Positions 1 to 5,687 of a stretch of 5,963 nt of DNA are shown one piece after another. Below the pieces are notes generated by a model. The model was given only the letters and a program-made list of their open reading frames with translations. It was not told the origin of the DNA and did not search any database. How positions within the stretch are numbered: the stretch's first letter is position 1; the number at the start of each line of letters is the position of its first letter. Source of the DNA: Pseudomonadota bacterium (GTDB lineage: Bacteria; Pseudomonadota; Gammaproteobacteria; Burkholderiales; Sulfuriferulaceae). The position numbers and the translations under genes are program-made. The stretch lies in NCBI GenBank assembly GCA_021794855.1, contig JAJYPZ010000087.1, forward strand, positions 1 through 5,963. The letters are read 5' to 3'.

Positions 1-140
1 CGCAGGGCGACCAGCAGGCCGGCGATCAATGCGGGCGAGACTTCTCCATTCATGACGGCGTGCATCAGCGCGAGCATTTGTTCGCGGTCCAGGTCGCGTT
101 GGGCGATGAGCTGGTTGAGGAAATAGTGTATCTGTTTCAT
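1..140 (-). CDS. trpD: Anthranilate phosphoribosyltransferase, N-terminal fragment (cut by window edge)
   Basis: The minus strand from an ATG at 140-138 reads [17 protein letters not shown] and continues for 46 full codons to the window edge with no stop. The pattern of a short helix, a D-L-x-x-E-x-x-x-x-M segment, then N-G-E-x-S-x-A-L-I-A-x-L-L-x-A-L-R is the helical N-terminal domain of TrpD. This cytoplasmic enzyme transfers phosphoribose from PRPP to anthranilate, the second step of tryptophan synthesis. Its active-site segments lie outside the window. Its ATG overlaps the trpG stop in the sequence ATGA, and I see no strong Shine-Dalgarno sequence inside the end of trpG, so translation coupled to trpG is likely (inference). 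Placement directly after trpG, as in trpGDC operons, supports the call. Fragment length prevents checking that the gene is intact. Confidence 0.9.
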   Translation of the reverse strand, partial: MKQIHYFLNQLIAQRDLDREQMLALMHAVMNGEVSPALIAGLLVAL

Positions 141-721
141 GCTGGAACCGGCGCTGATTGAATCTTGAGGAAGTTGGCCAGCATGTCGTGTCCGTATTCG
201 GTCAATATCGATTCGGGATGGAATTGCACGCCTTCTATGGCCAGCGTTTTATGGCGGACGCCCATGATTTCGCCGTCATCGGTCCATGCCGTGATCTCCA
301 GGCAGTCCGGCAGCGTTTGCCGTTTGATGACCAGCGAATGATAGCGGGTAGCGCGGAGGGGATTGGGCAAACCGGCGAAGACGCCGCTGTCGAGGTGATG
401 GATCATCGACGTTTTGCCGTGCATGAGTTGCTGCGCGCGCACGATTTCGCCGCCGAAAGCCTGCCCTATGCTTTGATGGCCCAGACAAACACCCAGTATC
501 GGCACTTTGCCGCCATAGGCGCGGATCAGCGGAATCGATATGCCCGCTTCGTTGGGCGTGCACGGTCCCGGCGAAATGACTATGCGTTCGGGTTTGAGCG
601 CTGCAATATCGTCGAGCGCTATTTCGTCATTGCGAAATACCCGGACATCTTCGCCCAGCTCTCCAAAATATTGCACAAGGTTGTAGGTAAAGCTGTCGTA
701 ATTATCGATCATGAGCAGCAT
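137..721 (-). CDS. trpG: Anthranilate synthase component II (glutamine amidotransferase subunit)
   Basis: A 194-residue class I glutamine amidotransferase, the usual length for a stand-alone TrpG. It hydrolyses glutamine and passes ammonia to TrpE, which makes anthranilate from chorismate. Visible motifs are the N-terminal [10 protein letters not shown] (6-15), the oxyanion segment S-P-G-P-C-T-P (50-56), the nucleophile elbow G-V-C-L-G-H-Q with Cys79, and the C-terminal F-H-P-E-S with His168 and Glu170, so the catalytic triad is complete. The segment M-H-G-K (100-103) is typical of TrpG/PabA proteins. The same subunit can serve PabB for p-aminobenzoate in some bacteria, but the neighbouring trpD and nearby trpE favour tryptophan synthesis. 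The start at 721 is preceded by AGGA ten bases upstream; an ATG three codons later is possible but would remove conserved residues. The gene is separated from trpE by an opposing gene, so it needs its own promoter. Confidence 0.96.
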   Translation of the reverse strand: MLLMIDNYDSFTYNLVQYFGELGEDVRVFRNDEIALDDIAALKPERIVISPGPCTPNEAGISIPLIRAYGGKVPILGVCLGHQSIGQAFGGEIVRAQQLMHGKTSMIHHLDSGVFAGLPNPLRATRYHSLVIKRQTLPDCLEITAWTDDGEIMGVRHKTLAIEGVQFHPESILTEYGHDMLANFLKIQSAPVPA

Positions 722-749
722 GGTTCAATTATCCTGTTGATTTCACGGC

Positions 750-778
750 TATCGAGTGGTTTTCTAAATATCGGTCAA
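750..778 (-). promoter_or_regulatory. Possible weak sigma-70 promoter of trpG
   Basis: On the minus strand, TTGACC (plus coordinates 773-778) resembles a -35 box. Seventeen bases downstream lies TCGATA (750-755), a poor -10 match. A promoter is expected in this spacer because trpG is the first minus-strand gene after a divergent neighbour. The -35 element is good and the -10 element is not, so the exact assignment is uncertain. A TAAAAT (-10-like) further upstream lacks a -35 partner. I saw no leader peptide with tandem Trp codons in the spacer, so nothing here points to attenuation. Confidence 0.2.
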
Positions 779-913
779 GCTCTATTTTACCTGCTAAATG
801 CGTTAGCGTCCGGGGAAACCGATGCATGACGTGCGCAGATCGTCGAAATCGGACTGGGAGCTCACGTTTGCATAGCTTGCATGCACCGCGAATACGCAGT
901 AACGTATCCAGAT

Positions 914-955
914 TTATTCGTTAATGTTACGGATAAAAGCTTCGTTTTCGAAACG
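914..955 (+). promoter_or_regulatory. Two adjacent dyads upstream of the 976 gene (candidate operator or leader hairpins)
   Basis: Two inverted repeats lie in the 62 bases before the start codon at 976. The first pairs TTATTCGT (914-921) with ACGGATAA (929-936) around a seven-base centre, with one mismatch in eight that would be a G-U pair in RNA. The second pairs CGTTT (943-947) with AAACG (951-955) around TCG and is perfect. They could be a regulator binding site or small hairpins in the leader of the downstream gene. A weak upstream promoter, TTGCAT (877-882) with TAACGT (900-905) at 17-base spacing, would place both inside the transcript. Such short dyads also occur by chance. Confidence 0.25.
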
Positions 956-975
956 TACTCTAACGAGAGCATGGA

Positions 976-2214
976 ATGACTAATAAAATTATTCTGCTGG
1001 GGCCGAGCTCGGGATCTAACGTGTTTCAGCATTTTTCCGAGTCGCTCGGTACCCAGTTCGCATCCATAGGCGTCACGTCGGTTACTCTGGATTTGCAGGC
1101 GACCGACTTCCAGCAGCGGCTCTTGTCGCTGGTCCAGGAATCGCCGCTCGCGGTATTAGGCTTTGCCGGCATCGGCGGCATGTTTAATATCGACGGTAAA
1201 AACCTTTGGGAATTATCCAGAACTCCTTTTATATCGTTTTTTGGAGATAGCCCCGCTTATTACCCTGATTTGCATTTCATGGGGTCGAATTGGCAATTCG
1301 GCATGTACGGTTTTCCCGAGCATGTAGCGCTAAGGAAGCGCTTGTCCATGAATCATGGATTTGTTGGTGTGGTAGAGACTCCTTTTATGTTGCCGCCCTT
1401 AATAGAAAAAACGGTCGATATCGAGAAAAAAATGGCAGGTAAGCTGGTTTTCCCCAAAACCGGCAATTCATCCTTGAAATTGCGGAATGAGCTGAAAGAG
1501 TCGTTGCCCGAGCCGGTTTTTGCGGTCTGGGAATCGATCGCGGCTATCATCGATGGTAATTTAAACACCGTGTCCCATGATTCGGTTTGGGCTCTGGTAG
1601 AAGAGCATATGCCGAAACTGTCTATAGACGGGCCATTCGTCGCTAAAATAAAACTGTTGCTGACCGCTCTGCTCGACGATTATGCGCGCCGGCTGGAGAG
1701 CGAGCTGGTGGCCGATGTGTTGATGGATTATCCCGCCATCGTTTGCGGGAGCCGATGGGAACACTTGAATATTTCTAACAGAACGGGTACGTATGTTCCC
1801 GTTTCGGATTATGCCTATACCGACCAACTGATTGCCGATTCCCTGGCCGTCGTTCACGTTTCGCCCAATACTTCGCATGGCATACACGACCGGCAATTGC
1901 GGGCGATAGCGCACGGCACCGCCTGTTTGTCCAATCGGCAGCGGTTTGTGTCGGATTCGTACAATTTAAACGATGAAATCGTTTATGATTTCGATACCGA
2001 TAGCTTGCGCGATAAAATCGAATGGGTACTGGCGAACAAGGAAGAGGTGGTGCGACAGGGCATGGGCCGCCCCGATTCCTATAGGCAAAAATTTCATATT
2101 TCTAATTTTTACAATCAGATCATAAAGATAGCCGAAATTATCCGATTTTCCAATGCCGATATCAGGCCTGCGGCTTTGCCCGATTATCTGGTCTGGCCGC
2201 CACTGCTCGGTTGA
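976..2214 (+). CDS. Putative GT-B type glycosyltransferase, CgeB/Glyco_trans_1_2-like
   Basis: A 412-residue soluble protein with no signal peptide or membrane segment. The N-terminus starts with a Rossmann-like strand and loop (K-I-I-L-L-G-P-S-S-G-S, 4-14). A second strand, F-I-S-F-F-G-D-S-P (85-93), resembles the segment with Asp-x-Pro seen in the N-terminal half of CgeB-like proteins. The C-terminal part (about 285-330), with H-V-S-P-N, H-G-I-H-D-R and A-I-A-H-G-T-A-C-L-S, resembles the donor-binding domain of CgeB-type glycosyltransferases, where a Gly-x-x-x-Arg and an A-x-G pattern recur. The acceptor and the sugar cannot be read from the sequence. The gene faces trpE tail to tail and is divergent from trpG. 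Its G+C, counted by hand in eight rows, is about 49% against about 58% in eight rows of trpE, a mild sign of separate origin. The start ATG is preceded by CGAGAG six bases upstream. An out-of-frame ATG-GAA-TGA at 971-979 overlaps the start. The existence of the gene is well supported; the family call is by pattern only. Confidence 0.62.
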   Translation: MTNKIILLGPSSGSNVFQHFSESLGTQFASIGVTSVTLDLQATDFQQRLLSLVQESPLAVLGFAGIGGMFNIDGKNLWELSRTPFISFFGDSPAYYPDLHFMGSNWQFGMYGFPEHVALRKRLSMNHGFVGVVETPFMLPPLIEKTVDIEKKMAGKLVFPKTGNSSLKLRNELKESLPEPVFAVWESIAAIIDGNLNTVSHDSVWALVEEHMPKLSIDGPFVAKIKLLLTALLDDYARRLESELVADVLMDYPAIVCGSRWEHLNISNRTGTYVPVSDYAYTDQLIADSLAVVHVSPNTSHGIHDRQLRAIAHGTACLSNRQRFVSDSYNLNDEIVYDFDTDSLRDKIEWVLANKEEVVRQGMGRPDSYRQKFHISNFYNQIIKIAEIIRFSNADIRPAALPDYLVWPPLLG

Positions 2215-2243
2215 TCATGCTTGTTGCGTAGGCAAGTGTGAAT

Positions 2244-3725
2244 TTACGCTTCTTCCATTTCGGATAATACTATTTCGGCTGCACGCAATACCGCCCGGGC
2301 TTTATTTTCCGTTTCCTGCCATTCCGATTCGGCGACCGAATCGGCGACTATGCCTGCCGCCGCCTGAACGTAGAGTTTCCCGTTTTTAACGATGCCGGTA
2401 CGGATGGCAATCGCCAGATCCATTTCGCCGTTAAATCCCAGATAACCCACTGCGCCGCCGTACAGCCCGCGTTTGCTCGGTTCCAGCTCGTCGATAATTT
2501 CCATGGCGCGGATTTTCGGCGCTCCGGTCAGGGTGCCGGCCGGGAACGTGGCGCGCAATACGTCCAGATTGGTGGTGCCGGGTTTGAGTTTTCCTTCCAC
2601 CGAGCTGACGATGTGCATGACGTGCGAATAGCGTTCCACGACCATCTTGTCGGTCACCGTCACCGTTCCCGTTTGCGCGATGCGGCCGATATCGTTGCGG
2701 GCAAGATCGATCAGCATCAGGTGTTCGGCGAGTTCCTTGGGGTCCGCCAGTAATTCCGCGGCGAGTTCCTGATCGCGTTGCGCCGTATCGCCGCGCGGAC
2801 GCGTTCCGGCAAGAGGGCGTATCGTCACATAATTGCCGTCGGCGCGCTGTTCCTGCCGCACCAGTATCTCGGGCGACGCGCCGACGACGTGAAAATTCCC
2901 CATGTCGTAATAATACATATACGGCGACGGATTGATCGAGCGCAACGCTCGATACAGCGACAATGCCGGGGCAGGATAAGGCTTGATCAGTCGCTGTCCG
3001 ATCTGGACCTGCATCATGTCGCCGGCGGCTATGTATTTTTTGGCGAGCGCCACGGCTTTGAGATAATCGGTTTTGGAGGTTTCGCGTTCGGTTTCGGTAT
3101 CGACAGTCGGCAGCGATTGCGGGATTACCAGCGGCTTGCGCAAATCGCTGCGCAATTGTTTAAGGCGCAAATTGGCTTGCGCGTAAGCGCCGCGTTCTTC
3201 CGGGTTGGCATAAACGATCAGGGTCAGTTTGCCGGTGAGATTGTCCACTACCGCCAGCTCTTCGGTAAGCAGCAAAAGAATATCCGGCGTATTGAGCAAA
3301 TCTGGTTTATGGCATTGGGCCAGACGTTTTTCTATGTAACGCACCGTGTCATAGCCGAAATAACCGGCAAGGCCGCCGGAAAAGCGAGGCAATCCCGATA
3401 ATTTCGCAACGCGATAGCGCTTGAGTAGGGTTGCGATAAATTCCAGCGGGTCTGCGCTGGTGTGCTGTTCGGTTTTTTCACCGTCGGTTTCCAGCGTGAC
3501 GATATGGCCGTGCACGCGCAGCACGGTGCGGGCCGGCAATCCTATGATCGAATAGCGGCCGAAGCGCTCGCCCCCGACTACCGATTCGAGCAGGCAGGAA
3601 TACGGCGCGTTGGCGAGCTTGAGATAAACGGCCAGCGGCGTATCCAGATCTGCAGGCAATTCGCGCGTTATCGGAATGCGGTTATAACCCTCACGGGCCA
3701 ATCGTTCAAATTCATTTTCAGTCAT
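2244..3725 (-). CDS. trpE: Anthranilate synthase component I (chorismate-binding subunit)
   Basis: A 493-residue protein of usual TrpE length. With TrpG it converts chorismate and glutamine-derived ammonia to anthranilate, pyruvate and glutamate in the cytoplasm. The N-terminal domain carries L-L-E-S (45-48), the segment that in characterised TrpE proteins binds tryptophan for feedback inhibition, so allosteric control is probably kept. The C-terminal chorismate-binding domain (about 215-485) shows I-R-P-L-A-G-T-R-P-R-G (302-311), H-L-M-L-I-D-L-A-R-N-D (335-345), Y-S-H-V-M-H-I-V-S (366-374), T-F-P-A-G-T-L-T-G-A-P-K (393-404) and the terminal A-A-A-G-I-V-A-D-S with E-x-E-x-x-x-x-E-x-x-N-K-A. 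The presence of L-L-E-S and the trp context argue against PabB. The start is fixed by GGAG five bases before the ATG. It lies about 100 bases after gph and may be transcribed with rpe and gph. Confidence 0.96.
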   Translation of the reverse strand: MTENEFERLAREGYNRIPITRELPADLDTPLAVYLKLANAPYSCLLESVVGGERFGRYSIIGLPARTVLRVHGHIVTLETDGEKTEQHTSADPLEFIATLLKRYRVAKLSGLPRFSGGLAGYFGYDTVRYIEKRLAQCHKPDLLNTPDILLLLTEELAVVDNLTGKLTLIVYANPEERGAYAQANLRLKQLRSDLRKPLVIPQSLPTVDTETERETSKTDYLKAVALAKKYIAAGDMMQVQIGQRLIKPYPAPALSLYRALRSINPSPYMYYYDMGNFHVVGASPEILVRQEQRADGNYVTIRPLAGTRPRGDTAQRDQELAAELLADPKELAEHLMLIDLARNDIGRIAQTGTVTVTDKMVVERYSHVMHIVSSVEGKLKPGTTNLDVLRATFPAGTLTGAPKIRAMEIIDELEPSKRGLYGGAVGYLGFNGEMDLAIAIRTGIVKNGKLYVQAAAGIVADSVAESEWQETENKARAVLRAAEIVLSEMEEA

Positions 3726-3825
3726 GACGTCTCCATTTACCTTGATTGATGAGTGCCGCGGCGTTGCAGGACGGTTTGCGCCATCGCCGGCCGGCGTCTC
3801 GAATAGGGGTAAATGTGAGGCTCAT
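3718..3825 (-). other. gph-trpE spacer with a 35-codon open frame and a GC-rich palindrome
   Basis: The spacer between the gph stop and the trpE start is about 100 bases long. In it an ATG three bases past... the gph TAA (TAACATG) opens a 35-codon frame, beginning MSLTFTPIRD, that ends at a TGA eight bases into trpE. It holds two isolated Trp codons (residues 15 and 31), is rich in Arg and Lys, and has no clear ribosome binding site. The same frame continues upstream without a stop into gph, which makes chance more likely. A perfect 12-base palindrome CGCCGGCCGGCG lies at 3785-3796; no T-run follows on either strand, so it is not an intrinsic terminator. Tandem Trp codons and an alternative-hairpin set, expected of a trp attenuator, are missing. 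A four-codon ATG frame starting at 3737 also ends on the trpE start (ATGA). I treat this as a spacer rather than a gene. Confidence 0.2.
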
Positions 3826-3826
3826 G

Positions 3827-4510
3827 TTATTGGGCTCGCGTAACCAGTTTTGCAGCGTCGAGCAAAGAAGAAACGACCGCATCCGGTTGCAACTCGTGGA
3901 CGGGAATGCCGCGATTATAGCCGTACGGCACGCAAAAAATCGCACAACGGGCGGCGCGGGCGGCTTGCGTATCGTTCTGCGAGTCGCCGATCAACAGCAA
4001 TTGCGACGGTTCCGTACTGAAATGATGACCGGCATGCAGCAAGGGCAGCGGATCGGGTTTGCGCCGGGGCAGGGTATCGCCCGCCAGCACCAGTTCGAAA
4101 TATTTCAGCAAGCCGGTATCGCGCAGCAACGGAATGGTGAAGACTTCGGCCTTGTTGGTGACGCAGGCCAGATGCACGCCGCTTGCCTGGAACGCTTGCA
4201 AACCTTCGACTACGCCGTCGAACGGCTTTGAAAAGCGCGATACGTTTTCGCCGTAATGCTTCTGGTAAATCGCGTAAGCCCGCGCAAACAGTTCAGGATC
4301 CGGGTCGGCGTCGAGATCGCCGGTCAATACCCGTTTTACCAGGCGCGATACGCCGTTGCCGATGTAGGTCTTGATCGTGTTCAATTCCGGAACCGGCAAA
4401 CCCAGTTCGTTCATCATGAGTTCGGCCGCATAAGCCAAATCGGGCGCGGTATCCAGCAAAGTCCCGTCCAGATCGATGACGACCGTTTTAATTGCGACAG
4501 GGAAATCCAT
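3827..4510 (-). CDS. gph: Phosphoglycolate phosphatase, HAD superfamily
   Basis: A 227-residue HAD hydrolase that fits Gph, which dephosphorylates 2-phosphoglycolate formed by DNA repair or by Rubisco oxygenase activity where present. All four HAD motifs are visible, numbered from the ATG at 4510: D-L-D-G-T-L-L-D-T with nucleophile Asp13 and acid Asp15, the Thr of C-V-T-N-K (Thr118), the Lys of K-P-D-P (Lys151), and G-D-S-x-N-D with Asp176 and Asp180. The helical cap lies between motifs I and II, as in class I HAD enzymes. I chose ATG 4510 over the in-frame TTG one codon earlier because AAAGG sits seven bases before it, and because ATG overlaps the rpe stop by one base (TGATG), a common coupling arrangement. 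HAD substrate assignments are loose; the partnership with rpe and trpE is what favours Gph over other phosphatases. Confidence 0.88.
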   Translation of the reverse strand: MDFPVAIKTVVIDLDGTLLDTAPDLAYAAELMMNELGLPVPELNTIKTYIGNGVSRLVKRVLTGDLDADPDPELFARAYAIYQKHYGENVSRFSKPFDGVVEGLQAFQASGVHLACVTNKAEVFTIPLLRDTGLLKYFELVLAGDTLPRRKPDPLPLLHAGHHFSTEPSQLLLIGDSQNDTQAARAARCAIFCVPYGYNRGIPVHELQPDAVVSSLLDAAKLVTRAQ

Positions 4511-5199
4511 CAAGCGACCTTTGCTAATTCTGCACGCAATGCGGCGAGGACGGTATCGTAACGGTGAGGGTCGCTGTCTTTGGCCGCGCTGAATATCGCC
4601 GAGCCGGCAACGAACACATCCGCGCCGGCGCGCGCGACTTCTGCAATGTTATCTACTTTGACGCCGCCGTCGACTTCCAGCCAGATGTCGCGTCCCGATG
4701 CGTCGATGCGCTGGCGCGCAGCACGGATTTTATTCAGGGTTTCCGGTATGAATTTTTGTCCGCCGAAGCCGGGGTTGACCGACATGAGCAATATCATGTC
4801 GACTTTATCCATGACATAGTCGAGATAGCTGAGCGACGTAGCGGGATTGAATACCAGCCCCGCCTTGCAGCCGGATTCCTTGATCAGCGACAGCGTGCGG
4901 TCGATATGTTCGGATGCCTCGGGGTGAAATGTAATGATGTTTGCCCCTGCTTTGGCAAAATCGGGGATAATGCGATCAACCGGCTTGACCATCAAATGCA
5001 CGTCGATGATTGCGTCAGTGACCGGACGCAAGGATTCGCAGACCAGCGGCCCGATAGTCAGATTGGGGACATAGTGGTTGTCCATGACGTCGAAATGAAT
5101 GATATCGGCACCGGAAGCAACCACATCGGTGACTTCTTGTCCCAATTTGGCAAAGTTTGCGGATAGAATACTGGGTGCTATACGAAATTGTTTGGACAC
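4510..5199 (-). CDS. rpe: Ribulose-phosphate 3-epimerase
   Basis: A 229-residue TIM-barrel enzyme that interconverts D-ribulose-5-phosphate and D-xylulose-5-phosphate in the pentose phosphate pathway and, where present, the Calvin or ribulose monophosphate cycles. Visible family motifs are [10 protein letters not shown] (7-16), the metal and acid-base set His35 and Asp37 (H-F-D-V-M-D), His68 (V-H-L-M-V) and Asp177 (E-V-D-G-G), the S-V-N-P-G-F-G-G-Q loop (140-148), and the phosphate-binding A-G-S-A-I-F (198-203). The open frame extends 31 codons further upstream, but those residues are not family-like. The GTG at 5199 is the right start: AGGAG lies five bases before it and the protein then begins [16 protein letters not shown], at the usual length for the family. 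It heads the rpe-gph unit and diverges from apaG. Confidence 0.95.
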   Translation of the reverse strand: MSKQFRIAPSILSANFAKLGQEVTDVVASGADIIHFDVMDNHYVPNLTIGPLVCESLRPVTDAIIDVHLMVKPVDRIIPDFAKAGANIITFHPEASEHIDRTLSLIKESGCKAGLVFNPATSLSYLDYVMDKVDMILLMSVNPGFGGQKFIPETLNKIRAARQRIDASGRDIWLEVDGGVKVDNIAEVARAGADVFVAGSAIFSAAKDSDPHRYDTVLAALRAELAKVA

Positions 5200-5204
5200 G
5201 ATGG

Positions 5205-5209
5205 CTCCT
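5205..5209 (-). promoter_or_regulatory. Shine-Dalgarno site that fixes the GTG start of rpe
   Basis: AGGAG on the minus strand sits five bases before the GTG at 5199-5197. It explains why the ATG-initiated longer frame starting at 5292 should not be used. No comparable site precedes the ATG at 5292 on that strand. Confidence 0.8.
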
Positions 5210-5222
5210 GGATGACCGCAAA

Positions 5223-5251
5223 ATATTAGAGCCTGGAATTTTACCTGTAAT
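5223..5251 (-). promoter_or_regulatory. Candidate sigma-70 promoter of rpe
   Basis: On the minus strand ATTACA (plus coordinates 5246-5251) and TAATAT (5223-5228) each match four of six consensus bases and are exactly 17 bases apart. Transcription would begin near 5216, giving a leader of about 17 bases that includes the AGGAG site. The geometry fits well, but the assignment is from consensus only. Confidence 0.4.
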
Positions 5252-5279
5252 TGTCTTCCAGTAACAGTATGTGTTTTAT
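5251..5279 (+). promoter_or_regulatory. Candidate sigma-70 promoter of apaG
   Basis: TTGTCT (5251-5256) and TTTTAT (5274-5279) each match four of six consensus bases with a 17-base spacer. Its -35 box shares one base with that of the opposing rpe candidate. Initiation about seven bases past the -10 box would leave a leader of only a few bases before the ATG at 5292, which leaves no room for a ribosome binding site, so this call is weak. Confidence 0.22.
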
Positions 5280-5291
5280 TGAAAGCGAACA

Positions 5292-5675
5292 ATGGCCGAT
5301 ATCAGAAAAAAACATATCACTATTTCCGTGCAAACCGTTTATTTGCCCGAGCAATCCGATCCCGATCAGGAACGTTATGTATTTGCATATACCATTACCA
5401 TTTCCAATACCGGTACGATAGCGGCACAACTGGTGTCGCGGCACTGGCTGATTACCGATGCCGAGGATCGTGTGCAGGAAGTGCGCGGCCTGGGAGTCGT
5501 CGGCGAGCAGCCCTTGTTAAAGCCGGGTGAAACATTCGAGTATACCAGCGGCACCGCATTGAATACGCCGGTAGGCACGATGCGCGGTTCTTATCAGATG
5601 ATCGCCGAAGATGGCGAGCATTTCGACGCCGAAATACCTGCTTTTGTATTGGCTATGCCACGCACTCTGCATTAA
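5292..5675 (+). CDS. apaG: ApaG family protein (Co2+/Mg2+ efflux-associated)
   Basis: A 127-residue protein that matches the ApaG family in length and pattern throughout. ApaG proteins are small cytoplasmic beta-sandwich (fibronectin III-like) proteins named for their link to the apaH operon and to Co2+ resistance in enterobacteria; their biochemical role is not settled. Visible family segments are Y-x-F-x-Y-T-I-T-I-x-N (29-39), S-R-H-W-x-I-T-D (49-56), the V-R-G-x-G-V-V-G-E-Q-P loop (64-74) with its G-x-G-x-x-G pattern, K-P-G-E-x-F-x-Y-T-S-G (77-87) and G-T-M-R-G-S-Y-Q-M (95-103). The ATG is preceded by GAAAG only, a weak ribosome binding site. In enteric bacteria apaG sits with ksgA and apaH; here its neighbours are rpe, divergent, and a TonB-like gene twelve bases downstream on the same strand. 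Confidence 0.93.
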   Translation: MADIRKKHITISVQTVYLPEQSDPDQERYVFAYTITISNTGTIAAQLVSRHWLITDAEDRVQEVRGLGVVGEQPLLKPGETFEYTSGTALNTPVGTMRGSYQMIAEDGEHFDAEIPAFVLAMPRTLH

Positions 5676-5687
5676 TTCCGGCCGTTT

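Noticed and set aside
158..829. 223-codon plus-strand open frame opposite trpG
   Set aside because: It lies antisense to a complete, motif-rich trpG and its protein shows no family pattern. Long antisense frames are common opposite G+C-rich genes.
722..975. trp attenuator ahead of trpG
   Set aside because: No leader frame with tandem Trp codons and no alternative hairpins ending in a U-run on the minus strand.
2215..2250. Terminator between the convergent ends of the 976 gene and trpE
   Set aside because: Only weak pairings (GCGTA with TACGC, or CTTG with CAAG) with long loops and no T-run; not enough for an intrinsic terminator.
2778..3401. 207-codon plus-strand open frame opposite trpE
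   Set aside because: Shadow of trpE. The product is Arg- and Gln-rich with no domain pattern or ribosome binding site that I can see.
3785..3796. CGCCGGCCGGCG palindrome as terminator
   Set aside because: Perfect palindrome, but with no loop and no T-run on either strand.
3746..4231. 161-codon plus-strand open frame opposite gph
   Set aside because: Antisense shadow of gph with an Arg/Gln-rich product and no family resemblance.
4564..5166. 200-codon plus-strand open frame opposite rpe
   Set aside because: Fully antisense to rpe, whose catalytic residues are all intact; no recognisable product.
5200..5292. 31-residue N-terminal extension of rpe from an ATG at 5292
   Set aside because: The extension is not family-like, lacks a ribosome binding site, and overlaps the divergent apaG start. 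The GTG at 5199 has AGGAG and gives the usual length.
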